From SCGC-AAA252-I15 sp043822165 (lineage in GTDB: Archaea; Altiarchaeota; Altiarchaeia; IMC4; SCGC-AAA252-I15): DNA of 11,120 bases. Where the stretch lies: contig JBDRCA010000098.1 of assembly GCA_043822165.1 (NCBI GenBank), forward strand, positions 1 to 11,120, read 5' to 3'. Each line of letters starts with the position of its first letter. The stretch's first letter is position 1. A program made the position numbers and the translations under genes. The notes beneath the pieces are model-generated. The model made no database searches and had not been told where the DNA came from. It saw nothing but the letters and a program-made list of their open reading frames with translations. Below, one piece after another: positions 1 to 7,622 of the stretch.

Positions 1-8
1 CTGGCGCG

Positions 9-33
9 CTTTTCTTTTTCCTAAAAAGAAAAG
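9..33. repeat. Pyrimidine/purine hairpin, copy 1
   Basis: Perfect 11-bp inverted repeat (9-19 with 23-33, loop CCT) made of a pyrimidine arm and a purine arm, preceded by GGCGCGC (3-9) and followed by GGTGC (34-38). Near-identical hairpins occur at 7706-7736 and 7967-7991, and the latter also has a nearby GGCGCGC (7930-7936). On either strand it gives a T-rich stretch that could end transcription. The rest of 1-96 shows no gene I can support. Confidence 0.6.
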
Positions 34-96
34 GGTGCGAGGGGACGTATGTCAACATCCTGCCTTTTCTTGATTCCCTCAAGTAAATAATTTTTG

Positions 97-363
97 TTAT
101 CTGTTAGAGTACTTTAACTTTAGCAACATCTGCGCAAGGCCTATGAAGAACGCTATTAGATTACACACCATAAGGGGATAAGCGCGTATTAGGACGCCAT
201 AAGCCAGCCATAAAAAACAGTTGAGAAGATACAAGACTACCATTCCCATTGAGACGTCTTCGACGCGCTTAGTCTTAAGTGTCTTTGCGACCTGGGGTAA
301 CATAAGGCTTGTGCCGACGAGGGCTGCGCTGTATCCGATAATCTGGGTTAAGGTATCAGTCAT
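97..363 (-). CDS. SemiSWEET-like small sugar transporter
   Basis: An 88-residue membrane protein with three predicted helices (about 7-26, 38-58, 62-83), the size and topology of SemiSWEET half-transporters, which dimerise to move sugars by facilitated diffusion. The PQ-loop signature LPQV is at 22-25. Trp52 and Asn68 have the spacing of the Trp/Asn pair that lines the sugar pocket in characterised SemiSWEETs. The ATG at 363 gives a normal full-length family member, and an AGGAAAA stretch just upstream could aid ribosome binding. The gene is divergent from the ribA-like gene, 47 bases away. The family assignment is firm; the actual substrate cannot be read from the sequence. Confidence 0.85.
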   Translation of the reverse strand: MTDTLTQIIGYSAALVGTSLMLPQVAKTLKTKRVEDVSMGMVVLYLLNCFLWLAYGVLIRAYPLMVCNLIAFFIGLAQMLLKLKYSNR

Positions 364-410
364 CTGTTTTTCCTACGTCATTTAATTTTGCGTTCCTGCT
401 ATTATTTACC
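364..410. promoter_or_regulatory. Divergent promoter, semiSWEET / ribA-like
   Basis: A 47-base spacer between divergent starts. TTTAATTTT (381-389) is a TATA-like box centred about 26 bases before the ATG at 411, the spacing expected of a leaderless archaeal transcript. Reading the other way, TAAATAAT (about 409-402) could serve the transporter with a leader of roughly 15 bases. The boxes are seen; their use is inferred. Confidence 0.5.
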
Positions 411-1142
411 ATGAGCAAGGTTCGTACTATGCGGGCTTTCCCTCTTGGCCACGAAAACAAGTATGCCGAGATTTTCGGGGAAAGGGACGCAGTACACGAT
501 CTCGTGAAGAATATGGGGACTTTCGTCGTCACCGGTCCATGCGAGTTGCCTTTGAGTGTTAGCGGTGAGGCGGTTAACTTTCAGACTTATGATTTCGTCT
601 TCAACGGCCGCTCTGGGACAAGGGATTGGGAGAGGGTTTATCAGGTTGCTGTTTTAGGTGACATTAAAGACAGGGGTGACGTGTTGGCTCGCATTGACTC
701 GCATTGTAGTTGGGGTCAGGTGTGGGGTTCCAGGTACTGTGACTGCGGCTGGCAGCTTGCGAACGCTAAAAAACAGGTTGCAACCGAGGGCAGCGGAATA
801 ATCATCCACGGAGTAAGCCAGGAGGGCGCCAACATGGGTTACGGAGGCCACTTGCAGCTTTATCTAGCCTACCAGATGCTGGGGATGGACCGCGCCGAAG
901 CGGGTAAGCGGGTTTCAGGCGACGTTGACCCGCGAAGCTTCGGGGACGCCGCGCAGATACTACGTTACTTGGGAGTTAAAGGCGTGAAACTTATAACAAA
1001 CAACCCCCAGAAAATCGCGGACTTGCAGGAAGGCGGCTTAAAGGTTACGCGCGTGCCGTCAATAATACCTAAAGAGGAGCGAAGCGATAGGGTTTCGGCT
1101 CTCATAGCCGAGAAAAAGGCGTCAATGGGACACATGTATTAA
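411..1142 (+). CDS. Divergent GTP cyclohydrolase II (RibA) homologue
   Basis: A 243-residue protein of the GTP cyclohydrolase II fold. In bacteria that enzyme opens the guanine ring of GTP to start riboflavin synthesis. The zinc site is intact: Cys99, Cys110 and Cys112 in the C-x10-C-x-C arrangement. Aligned by eye with E. coli RibA, catalytic Tyr105 corresponds to Tyr151, Asp126/Arg128 to Asp173/Arg175, and the TNNPxK motif is at 196-201. The usual RQEGRGIG loop is altered to SQEGANMG (136-143), losing both arginines, and the Glu before the first zinc Cys is His98. About 45 extra residues precede the core. Many archaea start riboflavin synthesis with the unrelated GTP cyclohydrolase III, so the substrate here may not be GTP. 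The family is secure; the exact reaction is open. It lies 40 bases before elp3. Confidence 0.8.
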   Translation: MSKVRTMRAFPLGHENKYAEIFGERDAVHDLVKNMGTFVVTGPCELPLSVSGEAVNFQTYDFVFNGRSGTRDWERVYQVAVLGDIKDRGDVLARIDSHCSWGQVWGSRYCDCGWQLANAKKQVATEGSGIIIHGVSQEGANMGYGGHLQLYLAYQMLGMDRAEAGKRVSGDVDPRSFGDAAQILRYLGVKGVKLITNNPQKIADLQEGGLKVTRVPSIIPKEERSDRVSALIAEKKASMGHMY

Positions 1143-1146
1143 AGAG

Positions 1147-1156
1147 CTATTTATTA
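1147..1156 (+). promoter_or_regulatory. TATA-like box before elp3
   Basis: CTATTTATTA is centred about 31 bases before the elp3 ATG at 1183, just after the stop of the preceding gene. It suggests elp3 has its own promoter with a very short leader, in addition to any readthrough. There is no clear Shine-Dalgarno sequence before this ATG. Confidence 0.5.
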
Positions 1157-1182
1157 GTCTTTCGCCTTAAACTTGTTATTGT

Positions 1183-2826
1183 ATGAAAAAGCAGTGTCGT
1201 CGCGTAATCGAGGCTATTTTGTCTGGGGAGATATCTTCCAGGGATCAGCTTGACTTGGTTAAGCGCGGTTTATGCGAGGAATTGGGTCTTGACCGTTTCA
1301 TAAGAAACAGCGAGATACTAAAGTATGCGAAGCCCTCTGAGCGTGAGATGCTGCTTTCCATCTTGCAGAAAAAGCCGGCTCGTACTCTTTCCGGTGTTGC
1401 GGTGGTTGCGTTGATGACTCGCCCCCACAAGTGCCCGCACGGCAGATGCAAGTATTGTCCTGGAGGGCCTGACTCGGATGTGCCGCAAAGCTACACCGGC
1501 AAGGAGCCTGCGACGCGCCGGGCGATACAGTACGGATTCGACCCGTATCTTCAAGTAACCTTCCGTTTAAACCAGCTTGCAAGTATCGGCCACCCCATCT
1601 ATAAAGTAGAGCTCATAGTCATGGGAGGGACGCTTACCGCTCAGTGCCTGGATTACCAGGAGTGGGTGGTTAAAGAAGCATTTAGGGCTTTGAATGAATT
1701 CGAGAAAAACAAAAGCTTAATTGCAGCAGGCGGAGAGGAAGAATTCATCAAAGAATACGGGAATGCGCCGAAAAAATTCCAGTACATGGAAGACATACAG
1801 AAAGCTAACGAAGCATCATCTGTCCGATGCACTGGCTTAACCTTCGAACCCCGCCCAGACTGGGCGCGGAAAGAACAAATCGATTACATGCTAGGTTTCG
1901 GAGTGACAAGAGTTGAGATTGGAGTTCAGAACCCTGATGATGCGGTCTATGAATTGGTGGACCGGGGCCACACGGTTGCTGACGTGGTTGATGCAACGCG
2001 CGAGCTTAAGGATTGCGGCCTAAAAGTCGGCTACCACATGATGCCTGGAATCACGGGCTTTGACCCCGAGGCGGACTTGGAGGCTTTCAGGAAAATATTT
2101 TTCGAAGACGATTTCAAACCAGACATGGTCAAGATTTACCCGTGCATAATACTCAAAGACACTGAATACTATCTTAAGTGGAAGGCGGGCGAGTATGAGC
2201 CTCTTACGACCGAGCAGGCAGTGGATATCATCGTCGAGGTGAAAAAGATGATGCCCGCCTGGGTTCGCACCATGCGGATTATGCGGGATATTCCATCAAA
2301 CCTCGTGGAGGCAGGAATTAAGTCGAGCAACCTGGGCCAGCTCGTATACGAGAGGATGAGGGAGCTTGGAGTATCATGCAGTTGCATACGCTGCAGGGAA
2401 GTGGGGCGTTTCCTGGAAAAGGATGTCGAGCCCCACACCTCCGACATAAAGCTTGTCCGCAGGCAATACACGGCGTCCGGCGGAGAAGAAGCATTCCTAT
2501 CATTCGAAGACGTGAAACAAGACATTCTCATAGGCTTCCTAAGGCTTCGGAAGCCGGGCAAACCCCTGCGCCCAGAAATAGACGACAAAACCAGTCTTGT
2601 CCGCGAACTTCACGTCTACGGGCCAATGCTCGAGCTCGGGGAAAAACCGGTCTCCGAGTGGCAGCACCGCGGCTTCGGCCGCGAGCTTCTCGCGGAAGCC
2701 GAGAAAATAGCTTTTGAGGAGCAGGATTCAGAGACAATTCTCGTAACATCCGGCGTAGGAGTCAGACCATACTACAGGAAGTTCGGATACAAGCTGTGCG
2801 GCCCATACATGGGAAAAACGCTCTAG
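1183..2826 (+). CDS. elp3: Elp3, tRNA uridine-34 carboxymethyl-transferase
   Basis: A 547-residue radical SAM/acetyltransferase enzyme. Archaeal Elp3 acts alone, using acetyl-CoA and S-adenosylmethionine to build the carboxymethyl group on wobble uridine 34 of tRNA. The radical SAM cluster site is C84-x4-C89-x2-C92 within KCPHGRCKYCPGG, followed by the family MGGT motif at 147-150. The C-terminal GNAT domain carries QHRGFGREL as its acetyl-CoA loop and a typical Elp3 ending (SGVGVRPYYRKFGY, then GPYMGK). Length and domain order are normal and nothing looks broken. The stop overlaps the convergent site-2 protease stop in the palindrome CTAG (2823-2826). EndA, Kae1 and a tRNA gene elsewhere in the window share the tRNA theme, but not an operon. 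Confidence 0.96.
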   Translation: MKKQCRRVIEAILSGEISSRDQLDLVKRGLCEELGLDRFIRNSEILKYAKPSEREMLLSILQKKPARTLSGVAVVALMTRPHKCPHGRCKYCPGGPDSDVPQSYTGKEPATRRAIQYGFDPYLQVTFRLNQLASIGHPIYKVELIVMGGTLTAQCLDYQEWVVKEAFRALNEFEKNKSLIAAGGEEEFIKEYGNAPKKFQYMEDIQKANEASSVRCTGLTFEPRPDWARKEQIDYMLGFGVTRVEIGVQNPDDAVYELVDRGHTVADVVDATRELKDCGLKVGYHMMPGITGFDPEADLEAFRKIFFEDDFKPDMVKIYPCIILKDTEYYLKWKAGEYEPLTTEQAVDIIVEVKKMMPAWVRTMRIMRDIPSNLVEAGIKSSNLGQLVYERMRELGVSCSCIRCREVGRFLEKDVEPHTSDIKLVRRQYTASGGEEAFLSFEDVKQDILIGFLRLRKPGKPLRPEIDDKTSLVRELHVYGPMLELGEKPVSEWQHRGFGRELLAEAEKIAFEEQDSETILVTSGVGVRPYYRKFGYKLCGPYMGKTL

Positions 2827-4319
2827 ATTACTGCAGAAATAACTTTGCTTCCAAGCGGGCTTATGTTAATCAAAAACAACAATACCGTGAAGGCGAGGAC
2901 TCCGTAGGAAATCCTCTGAGCGCTCTGTTCGCCGACGTTGAAGACGCTTAAAAGCTCCTTTAGCATGTGCCATCCGTCGAACGGTGCAAGAGGGATAAGG
3001 TTTACGAGCGCTATGTTGAAGTTGAAAAACATGATCCACTTCATCGAAGTCAAAAGAAACAGTATGGCCTTGATGTAGGATTCCACGAAACCCTCGTTTC
3101 CGGCGGCAAACGGCATCATCCCGCCTACGCCCTCCTTTAAGACGTAGTGCTGCATCATGTAGACTCCGATGTATCCCCTGCTCTCGTTTACGGGGCTTGG
3201 GACGGCAGTGAGTTCGACAACTCCCTTGTCTGTCGTCAAAGCTACTTTCTCTCCCGGCTTGACGTCGGGTATGAGGTTCTCAAGATTGGGTTTCGCATCG
3301 TTTACCGCGTATATCACGGAGCCTTTCTCTAGGACTCCGTAGGCGGGATAGCCTTCTGCGGTATCGATTATCTGCAGGCCGTCGGTTTTTATGGAAAAAG
3401 CAATCAAGAAAATCATGGACACGTACACGGCCCCCGCGAGAGCGCACACGCAAAGGTTTGCAAAAGAGCCCGCAGAGTAGAGCCGCATCTTTTCCACGCT
3501 ACTCCTTCCTTTGACTTCTTCTTCGTCGGGTTCAACGAAGGCTCCGATGGGTAGTATCCCAACGGTTATTATCCCCGTCGACTTGATTTTCATCTTGTGT
3601 GCCTTAGCCATCACTCCGTGGGAGAACTCGTGGGCGACAACCGTTATAATCAAGGCAATCAGGGCATGCCACCATGGAATGAATATGTCGTATCCCGGAA
3701 AGGAAACACCCACTTCCCCAGCCCTCTCCGAAGGCATAAGCGGCGACACGCCAGGAACATTAGACTCCTGGGCGAGAATGCTCGACGCATTAGTTGCCAG
3801 TCCCACGAGCACCACGGCCGGCAGACCAAAGACGGAGCCGGCGAGAAGTATCAGCTTTCCAGCGTTCGTGGCGACTCCTCCGAAGGAGACTACTGTGACT
3901 CCAATCAAGTATATCATGGCAGTGCACGAGAGAAAGTCTATTCCCCTGCTGCCCGCCTTGTAAAAGGATATGATAGCGGCCAGAAGGGCGACTCCAGCTA
4001 CGGAAGCGTATGCGAGCCCGTGCTCGGCTAGGACCAAGGCCATGATAATCAAGGCTATGAAGAATTCTATGACGTATAGGCTTCTGCGCTTCCTGTGTTT
4101 TGAAAGATACGCCGCCCCCAATCCCCCAAAGGATACCACTATTGCGGCGTTGCCCATGAACTTCCAGAACCTGGGAGAGAGGCCCGCGATCATCTCCAGC
4201 AGGCGGATGCCTCTCTGGGTTTTGATGAGAAAGATTATGAAGTATCGTTTGACGTCAAGCCTAATCAAGGCAAGCGTCCCCAATACGAACGCTATAGTCG
4301 CTAATCCAATAAAACTCAT
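2823..4319 (-). CDS. Site-2 protease-like M50 intramembrane metalloprotease with PDZ domain
   Basis: A 498-residue multi-pass membrane protein of the M50 (S2P/RseP) family, which cuts substrates within the membrane. Zinc ligands His230 and His234 with catalytic Glu231 form HEFSH in a hydrophobic helix. The second motif is at 440-449 (N-x7-DG, ending PFDG), supplying the third ligand Asp448. A soluble PDZ-like segment lies between, about 312-395. At least four hydrophobic segments precede the active site, including one near 84-120, a common archaeal arrangement. The start follows the MBF1 stop by one base (TGA-C-ATG), so the two are almost certainly co-transcribed. The protein ends at the last base shared with the convergent elp3 stop. 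Its substrate is unknown; an anti-regulator or membrane-bound factor would fit the family. Confidence 0.92.
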   Translation of the reverse strand: MSFIGLATIAFVLGTLALIRLDVKRYFIIFLIKTQRGIRLLEMIAGLSPRFWKFMGNAAIVVSFGGLGAAYLSKHRKRRSLYVIEFFIALIIMALVLAEHGLAYASVAGVALLAAIISFYKAGSRGIDFLSCTAMIYLIGVTVVSFGGVATNAGKLILLAGSVFGLPAVVLVGLATNASSILAQESNVPGVSPLMPSERAGEVGVSFPGYDIFIPWWHALIALIITVVAHEFSHGVMAKAHKMKIKSTGIITVGILPIGAFVEPDEEEVKGRSSVEKMRLYSAGSFANLCVCALAGAVYVSMIFLIAFSIKTDGLQIIDTAEGYPAYGVLEKGSVIYAVNDAKPNLENLIPDVKPGEKVALTTDKGVVELTAVPSPVNESRGYIGVYMMQHYVLKEGVGGMMPFAAGNEGFVESYIKAILFLLTSMKWIMFFNFNIALVNLIPLAPFDGWHMLKELLSVFNVGEQSAQRISYGVLAFTVLLFLINISPLGSKVISAVI

Positions 4320-4320
4320 G

Positions 4321-4797
4321 TCACTGCCTCTTCCTCACTACCACAACATCACCCAAAGTCACTGGACCCTTCACATCTTTGACCTTGAATCCGCCGTCTC
4401 CGTCATCCCGTTTCTCATACAAGCTGACTCCGAGCTTTCTCTCAAGTTTCGCGGCAACAGACGGGGAAGGAGCAAGTTTCCCGGACTCGATTCTGTGGAT
4501 TAGGGAGGATGGCTCGTTTATGGAGCGCGCAAGCTCGTCTTGTCTTAACTCGGCTGTCTCGCGCGCCTTCCTGATTTTCTCTGCGTAGTCTTCGGACAAT
4601 TCTTTGACTGATTCTACCATCAAGACTTTTTTCTCTTCTTTCTTGGGTGGAGCGGGCTTAGGCTTCTTTTTCTTGGCGTTTACTCTCTCAACTATTTTGC
4701 CCAGTTTCGCGCACTCCGGGCAGGCTGTAACTTTGCTCCCCTCGATTACCACCTTGTAGGCTTCGAGACTGCCCCTCCCGCATAGCTCGCACTGCAT
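4321..4797 (-). CDS. Archaeal multiprotein bridging factor 1 (aMBF1)
   Basis: A 158-residue transcription-associated protein with the archaeal MBF1 layout. An N-terminal zinc ribbon (Cys3, Cys6, Cys26, Cys29) is followed by a Lys/Pro-rich linker (about 40-58) and a Cro/C1-type helix-turn-helix at about 71-128, then a short conserved tail ending GPVTLGDVVVV. The eukaryotic protein bridges TBP and activators; archaeal MBF1 is linked to ribosomes and stress responses. Length and architecture are typical. It is first in a tight pair with the site-2 protease gene and starts 37 bases after the preceding HExxH-protein gene, so all three could share some transcripts. Confidence 0.93.
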   Translation of the reverse strand: MQCELCGRGSLEAYKVVIEGSKVTACPECAKLGKIVERVNAKKKKPKPAPPKKEEKKVLMVESVKELSEDYAEKIRKARETAELRQDELARSINEPSSLIHRIESGKLAPSPSVAAKLERKLGVSLYEKRDDGDGGFKVKDVKGPVTLGDVVVVRKRQ

Positions 4798-4821
4798 CGT
4801 GAATACTTTGGGAACGAGAAA

Positions 4822-4834
4822 GTAAAAAACAAAA
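4822..4834 (-). promoter_or_regulatory. T-rich element: terminator and/or MBF1 promoter
   Basis: On the minus strand this reads GTTTTGTTTTTTA, directly after the stop of the 370-residue gene and centred about 30 bases before the MBF1 ATG at 4797. It could end the upstream transcript, act as the TATA region of MBF1, or both. Only position and composition support it. Confidence 0.4.
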
Positions 4835-5947
4835 CTAGTCCGGGCAGCCTACAAGCTTTGTGGAGTAGGCGTCTTGCGCATCCAACTCGAAGTCGCCGAC
4901 GGAGACGATTGATTCACCCGGCTTCAATACAACCGACTTCAAAGGATACTCCCTGCCATTAACCTTAAGCTCTATAAGGCCCGTATGCAAGGCAGATTTA
5001 CCCTCGTTTATGAAACGCAGGTAAAAAAAATCCCTTTCATCGACCTTCTGAACCCTGAATTTCAGCTCGGAACAATGATTCCCAACGCCTCCAACCCCCA
5101 TGATGCGCCTGTAATGAGCCTTAAGGGAATCCAGCGTAGCCCGCTGATTCATCTGCTCTCCAGTAAACGTTTTCCCATATCTGTCTTCCGCGAGCGCCTC
5201 AACCATCTCATCAAAGCTTTTGTAGAAACCCATCTCATAGAGGAACCGATACCTCATCCTCTCGCACGGGCGCTCAATCTCCGTGTCCGTCAAATCATCT
5301 AATCCCCCTAAGAGATCATACATCATAAAGTGGCAGGACTCGTGCACCAGCATGCCTCCGACGTTAAAGTCGTCCAAGTAATCCATGATGCCCCTGCCAA
5401 GCGACACAGTCCTCTCGCCGTCATCCGAGAAAAACGCGTAAGCTCCAGGATGCATGCCAATGCTCACCCGGTCAACGCTTTCGCAAACCATCTCATAGTC
5501 GCCGGGGGAGGCGTCCTCCATGAAATGCAAAAGATTCACGATGCGCTGAGAATAAATCGACAAGACACTGACTTCAACGCACGATGAACTATAGAAGAAA
5601 TAAACCATCACGAAATACAATGCAATCGGAATACTAAGCCACTTCAACTGCACCGCCGCCCACAAAAGACTACCCCTCACAAGCTCGTACGGGCTCCTCT
5701 CAGGCTTCTCCTTGATGCCGTAACTCTTCATTATGCCCTCGATTTCCTCGCGAGCCTTCCTGATTTTGCCCTGGATGTCGTCGACTTCGCTTTGATACTC
5801 TTTCCTGTTGATCTCCTTGCGCTGGAGCATACGACCTAAAACCTTGATTCGCTCAGAAGACTCGCGAATCAAAAGCTCGGTTTCACGCTTCTTGTCCTCG
5901 AGGTCGTCCACTACCTCGTACTCGATGTCGTCAGGCCTTGAAAACAT
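4835..5947 (-). CDS. Putative membrane-anchored HExxH zinc peptidase with coiled coil
   Basis: A 370-residue protein I cannot place in a named family. Visible parts, in order: a highly charged segment likely to form a coiled coil (about 12-76); one hydrophobic membrane segment (about 97-119); a domain with H202-E203-S204-C205-H206, a zinc-peptidase HExxH; a following helix rich in Glu (Glu223, Glu225, Glu229) with the pattern ERPCERMRYRFLYEMG, where one Glu could be the third ligand as in gluzincins; and a C-terminal beta-rich stretch (about 292-370) resembling an Ig/CARDB-like module. One membrane span suggests an internal coiled coil and an external peptidase. It lies between a methyltransferase and the MBF1/site-2 protease pair. 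Peptidase activity is inferred from the motif only. Confidence 0.7.
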   Translation of the reverse strand: MFSRPDDIEYEVVDDLEDKKRETELLIRESSERIKVLGRMLQRKEINRKEYQSEVDDIQGKIRKAREEIEGIMKSYGIKEKPERSPYELVRGSLLWAAVQLKWLSIPIALYFVMVYFFYSSSCVEVSVLSIYSQRIVNLLHFMEDASPGDYEMVCESVDRVSIGMHPGAYAFFSDDGERTVSLGRGIMDYLDDFNVGGMLVHESCHFMMYDLLGGLDDLTDTEIERPCERMRYRFLYEMGFYKSFDEMVEALAEDRYGKTFTGEQMNQRATLDSLKAHYRRIMGVGGVGNHCSELKFRVQKVDERDFFYLRFINEGKSALHTGLIELKVNGREYPLKSVVLKPGESIVSVGDFELDAQDAYSTKLVGCPD

Positions 5948-5972
5948 TAAAATACTATTCTACTTGGAAACC

Positions 5973-5987
5973 AAAAAAAAGAAAAAA
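5973..5987 (-). terminator. T-run terminator after the methyltransferase gene
   Basis: The minus strand reads TTTTTTCTTTTTTTT starting 10 bases after the methyltransferase stop. Archaeal RNA polymerase terminates at such T-tracts without needing a hairpin. It separates the methyltransferase from the downstream HExxH gene, arguing that they are at least partly separate units. Confidence 0.55.
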
Positions 5988-5997
5988 CACGTCCGGT

Positions 5998-6870
5998 TCA
6001 CTCGCCTGCGCGAGATTTCTTGGCGCCAGCAAGGATTATTGTGGGGTGAAAACCGGACGCAGCAATCAGCCGGTAAAGGATGCCCGACAAACCAGTCGCC
6101 CGCAAAACACCCAGCAGCGGCAGCATAAATCCTAAGCGTCCGGGAACTTGGCTTTCATCTGCTTCGACGAGAATCCTGCGGAACCTGTCAGCCGAGTAAT
6201 TCTCCACCCGCAATCCCGCATCCTCCATGATGCGCCTTACTCCGTGCACTGTAATGTATTTTATGTGGCTTATGTAATCCGGGTCTTTCCCCAGAAGCCT
6301 TGCGTAAAGCCTGAACAACCACTTAGGCGTGAAAGGAACCATAAACACCCTGTAGTGTCCCTCATAAATCCACAGGTAATTAGGAGCCTCAACGTATAAT
6401 ACGCCATCTCCGGCTAACACGCGGCTCATCTCCTTAACGCAGTCTCCGACATCGCTTACGTGCTCGAGCACCGTCTTGCAGGCCACAACATCAAATGAGC
6501 CTTCCGGGAATGGTAGTTTCTCCCCCACGCAGCGCACGAACGAAAGATTATCTTTGCCGAAATACTCTTTCTTGCGCGATGCTATCTCAACCAATTCGGG
6601 GCTCGGCTCAATACCCACTACTTCCGCTGCGCGCTCCGACAAGGCAAACGCGAAGTCGCCGGCCGAACACCCGACATCCAACACCCGCCGACCCCCGACT
6701 TTTATCCCAGAAACAGAAGAAAACTTTTCAACATGACCCCTGTTAAGCTCAAGATCCCCCTCCAAATCCACTTCCCCAATACCGGAGTGAATGGAATAAA
6801 CAGTGTCGCCTAACTCGTCGCAGCGCCCATAAAGTTCGATAATCCTTCCCCGAAGCCCCTCCTCATCCAT
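5998..6870 (-). CDS. Class I SAM-dependent methyltransferase
   Basis: A 290-residue protein with a Rossmann-type methyltransferase domain. Motif I VLDVGCSAG is at 63-71, the acidic SAM-ribose residue is Glu88 (GIEPS), and the motif IV region FDVVACKTVLEHV is at 126-138, as in the Methyltransf_11 group. The C-terminal third has hydrophobic and basic stretches (about 176-195 and 255-275) that could touch a membrane. The acceptor cannot be told; lipid, glycan or quinone methylation would all fit the family. I chose the ATG at 6870; an upstream TTG (6885) or GTG (6873) would add a few residues. TGTTTATTG (6887-6895) is a plausible TATA box for a near-leaderless message from that ATG. Confidence 0.85.
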   Translation of the reverse strand: MDEEGLRGRIIELYGRCDELGDTVYSIHSGIGEVDLEGDLELNRGHVEKFSSVSGIKVGGRRVLDVGCSAGDFAFALSERAAEVVGIEPSPELVEIASRKKEYFGKDNLSFVRCVGEKLPFPEGSFDVVACKTVLEHVSDVGDCVKEMSRVLAGDGVLYVEAPNYLWIYEGHYRVFMVPFTPKWLFRLYARLLGKDPDYISHIKYITVHGVRRIMEDAGLRVENYSADRFRRILVEADESQVPGRLGFMLPLLGVLRATGLSGILYRLIAASGFHPTIILAGAKKSRAGE

Positions 6871-7044
6871 CACAAAAACACCCAATCAATAAACAACACA
6901 TGTTAATCCCCACTAAACAAGATAATTCTAGTCAGAGAGATTAAAATACTCATCCCCACTACACTGTCATCGGGTTTCACGTCTCCATTAAAGAGACGTG
7001 CTTTCATGCTTACTAATTAAACAGGAGTATAAATACCTAATAAA
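6871..7044. promoter_or_regulatory. AT-rich divergent spacer with direct repeat and hairpin
   Basis: This spacer separates the methyltransferase from the membrane-protein gene. It holds the direct repeat ATCCCCACTA at 6906-6915 and 6952-6961 (46 bases apart, about four helical turns) and a perfect 8-bp inverted repeat CACGTCTC/GAGACGTG at 6978-6985 and 6993-7000. A TATAAATA box (7027-7034) sits close to the ATG at 7045, and AGGAG is at 7022-7026. The repeat next to the methyltransferase TATA region could be an operator. No small gene is apparent. Confidence 0.4.
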
Positions 7045-7554
7045 ATGGCAAGAAAAACCCTCAAACAGTTCATAAAAGAAAATCATTATCTAATCACTGT
7101 TTTGGGTGTTTTTGGGGCTTTAACCGCAATCTTTTCACAATTGTATCCCATACAAGAGTTCCCCTATCCATCATTTTTCTCGATAGCGCTCTTCCTAGTG
7201 GTAGCATGGGAGTTGTGGGTTTCCTTCCCAAAAAGTGAAGATGCAACAGGAAATCTTAAAAGATTCGAACATCTTTTCGTTTTTTTAAGCCTTGCTATGA
7301 TTGTTTGCGTCTTTAAGACTAAAGAATATCAAGAGATTACTCTATTTTTATTAGCATTAGCCTTGATTTTCATCTATTCCACACTGTTCTCGTATGTACT
7401 AGAGCGAAAATGGATTGCATCCCGTATTAGGAGATGGGCTCCAGAGGATTCATACTATGGTTCATTCGTTAGAGTGATACTATCACTCTCTTCGTTGTAC
7501 TTACTTATCTGGCTACTGCGTTGGTCATTAAATCTGCTAAAAAACTTTTTATAG
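7045..7554 (+). CDS. Unrecognised five-helix membrane protein
   Basis: A 169-residue protein matching no family I recognise. About five hydrophobic segments are visible (near 16-34, 42-60, 76-91, 97-117, 142-160), with basic residues at the N-terminus and around 121-130 (ERKWIASRIRRW). The coding sequence is clearly more AT-rich than its neighbours, with many TTT, ATT and AAA codons, which may mean transfer from another genome or a weakly constrained gene. The ATG at 7045 is the first in frame. The close TATAAATA (7027-7034) would put transcription start at or past this ATG, so the promoter is more likely further upstream (for example TACTAATTAA, 7010-7019). A T-run follows the stop. Confidence 0.65.
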   Translation: MARKTLKQFIKENHYLITVLGVFGALTAIFSQLYPIQEFPYPSFFSIALFLVVAWELWVSFPKSEDATGNLKRFEHLFVFLSLAMIVCVFKTKEYQEITLFLLALALIFIYSTLFSYVLERKWIASRIRRWAPEDSYYGSFVRVILSLSSLYLLIWLLRWSLNLLKNFL

Positions 7555-7577
7555 TATACACTCCTACCTCAATGCTC

Positions 7578-7585
7578 TTTTTTTT
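7578..7585 (+). terminator. T8 terminator after the membrane-protein gene
   Basis: Eight consecutive T bases begin 24 bases after the stop at 7554, the usual form of an archaeal intrinsic terminator. There is no protein gene from here to 8178; the region holds the tRNA gene and repeats described separately. Confidence 0.5.
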
Positions 7586-7622
7586 GGCTGACGTACTGAC
7601 TTAAGACCTGTAATCAGAGTGA

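Noticed and set aside
2169..2588. 139-residue minus-strand frame inside elp3
   Set aside because: It is an antisense shadow of the highly conserved Elp3 core and has no promoter or domain of its own.
3511..4503. Long plus-strand open frames opposite the site-2 protease and MBF1
   Set aside because: They are shadows of well-supported genes on the other strand and show no recognisable motifs.
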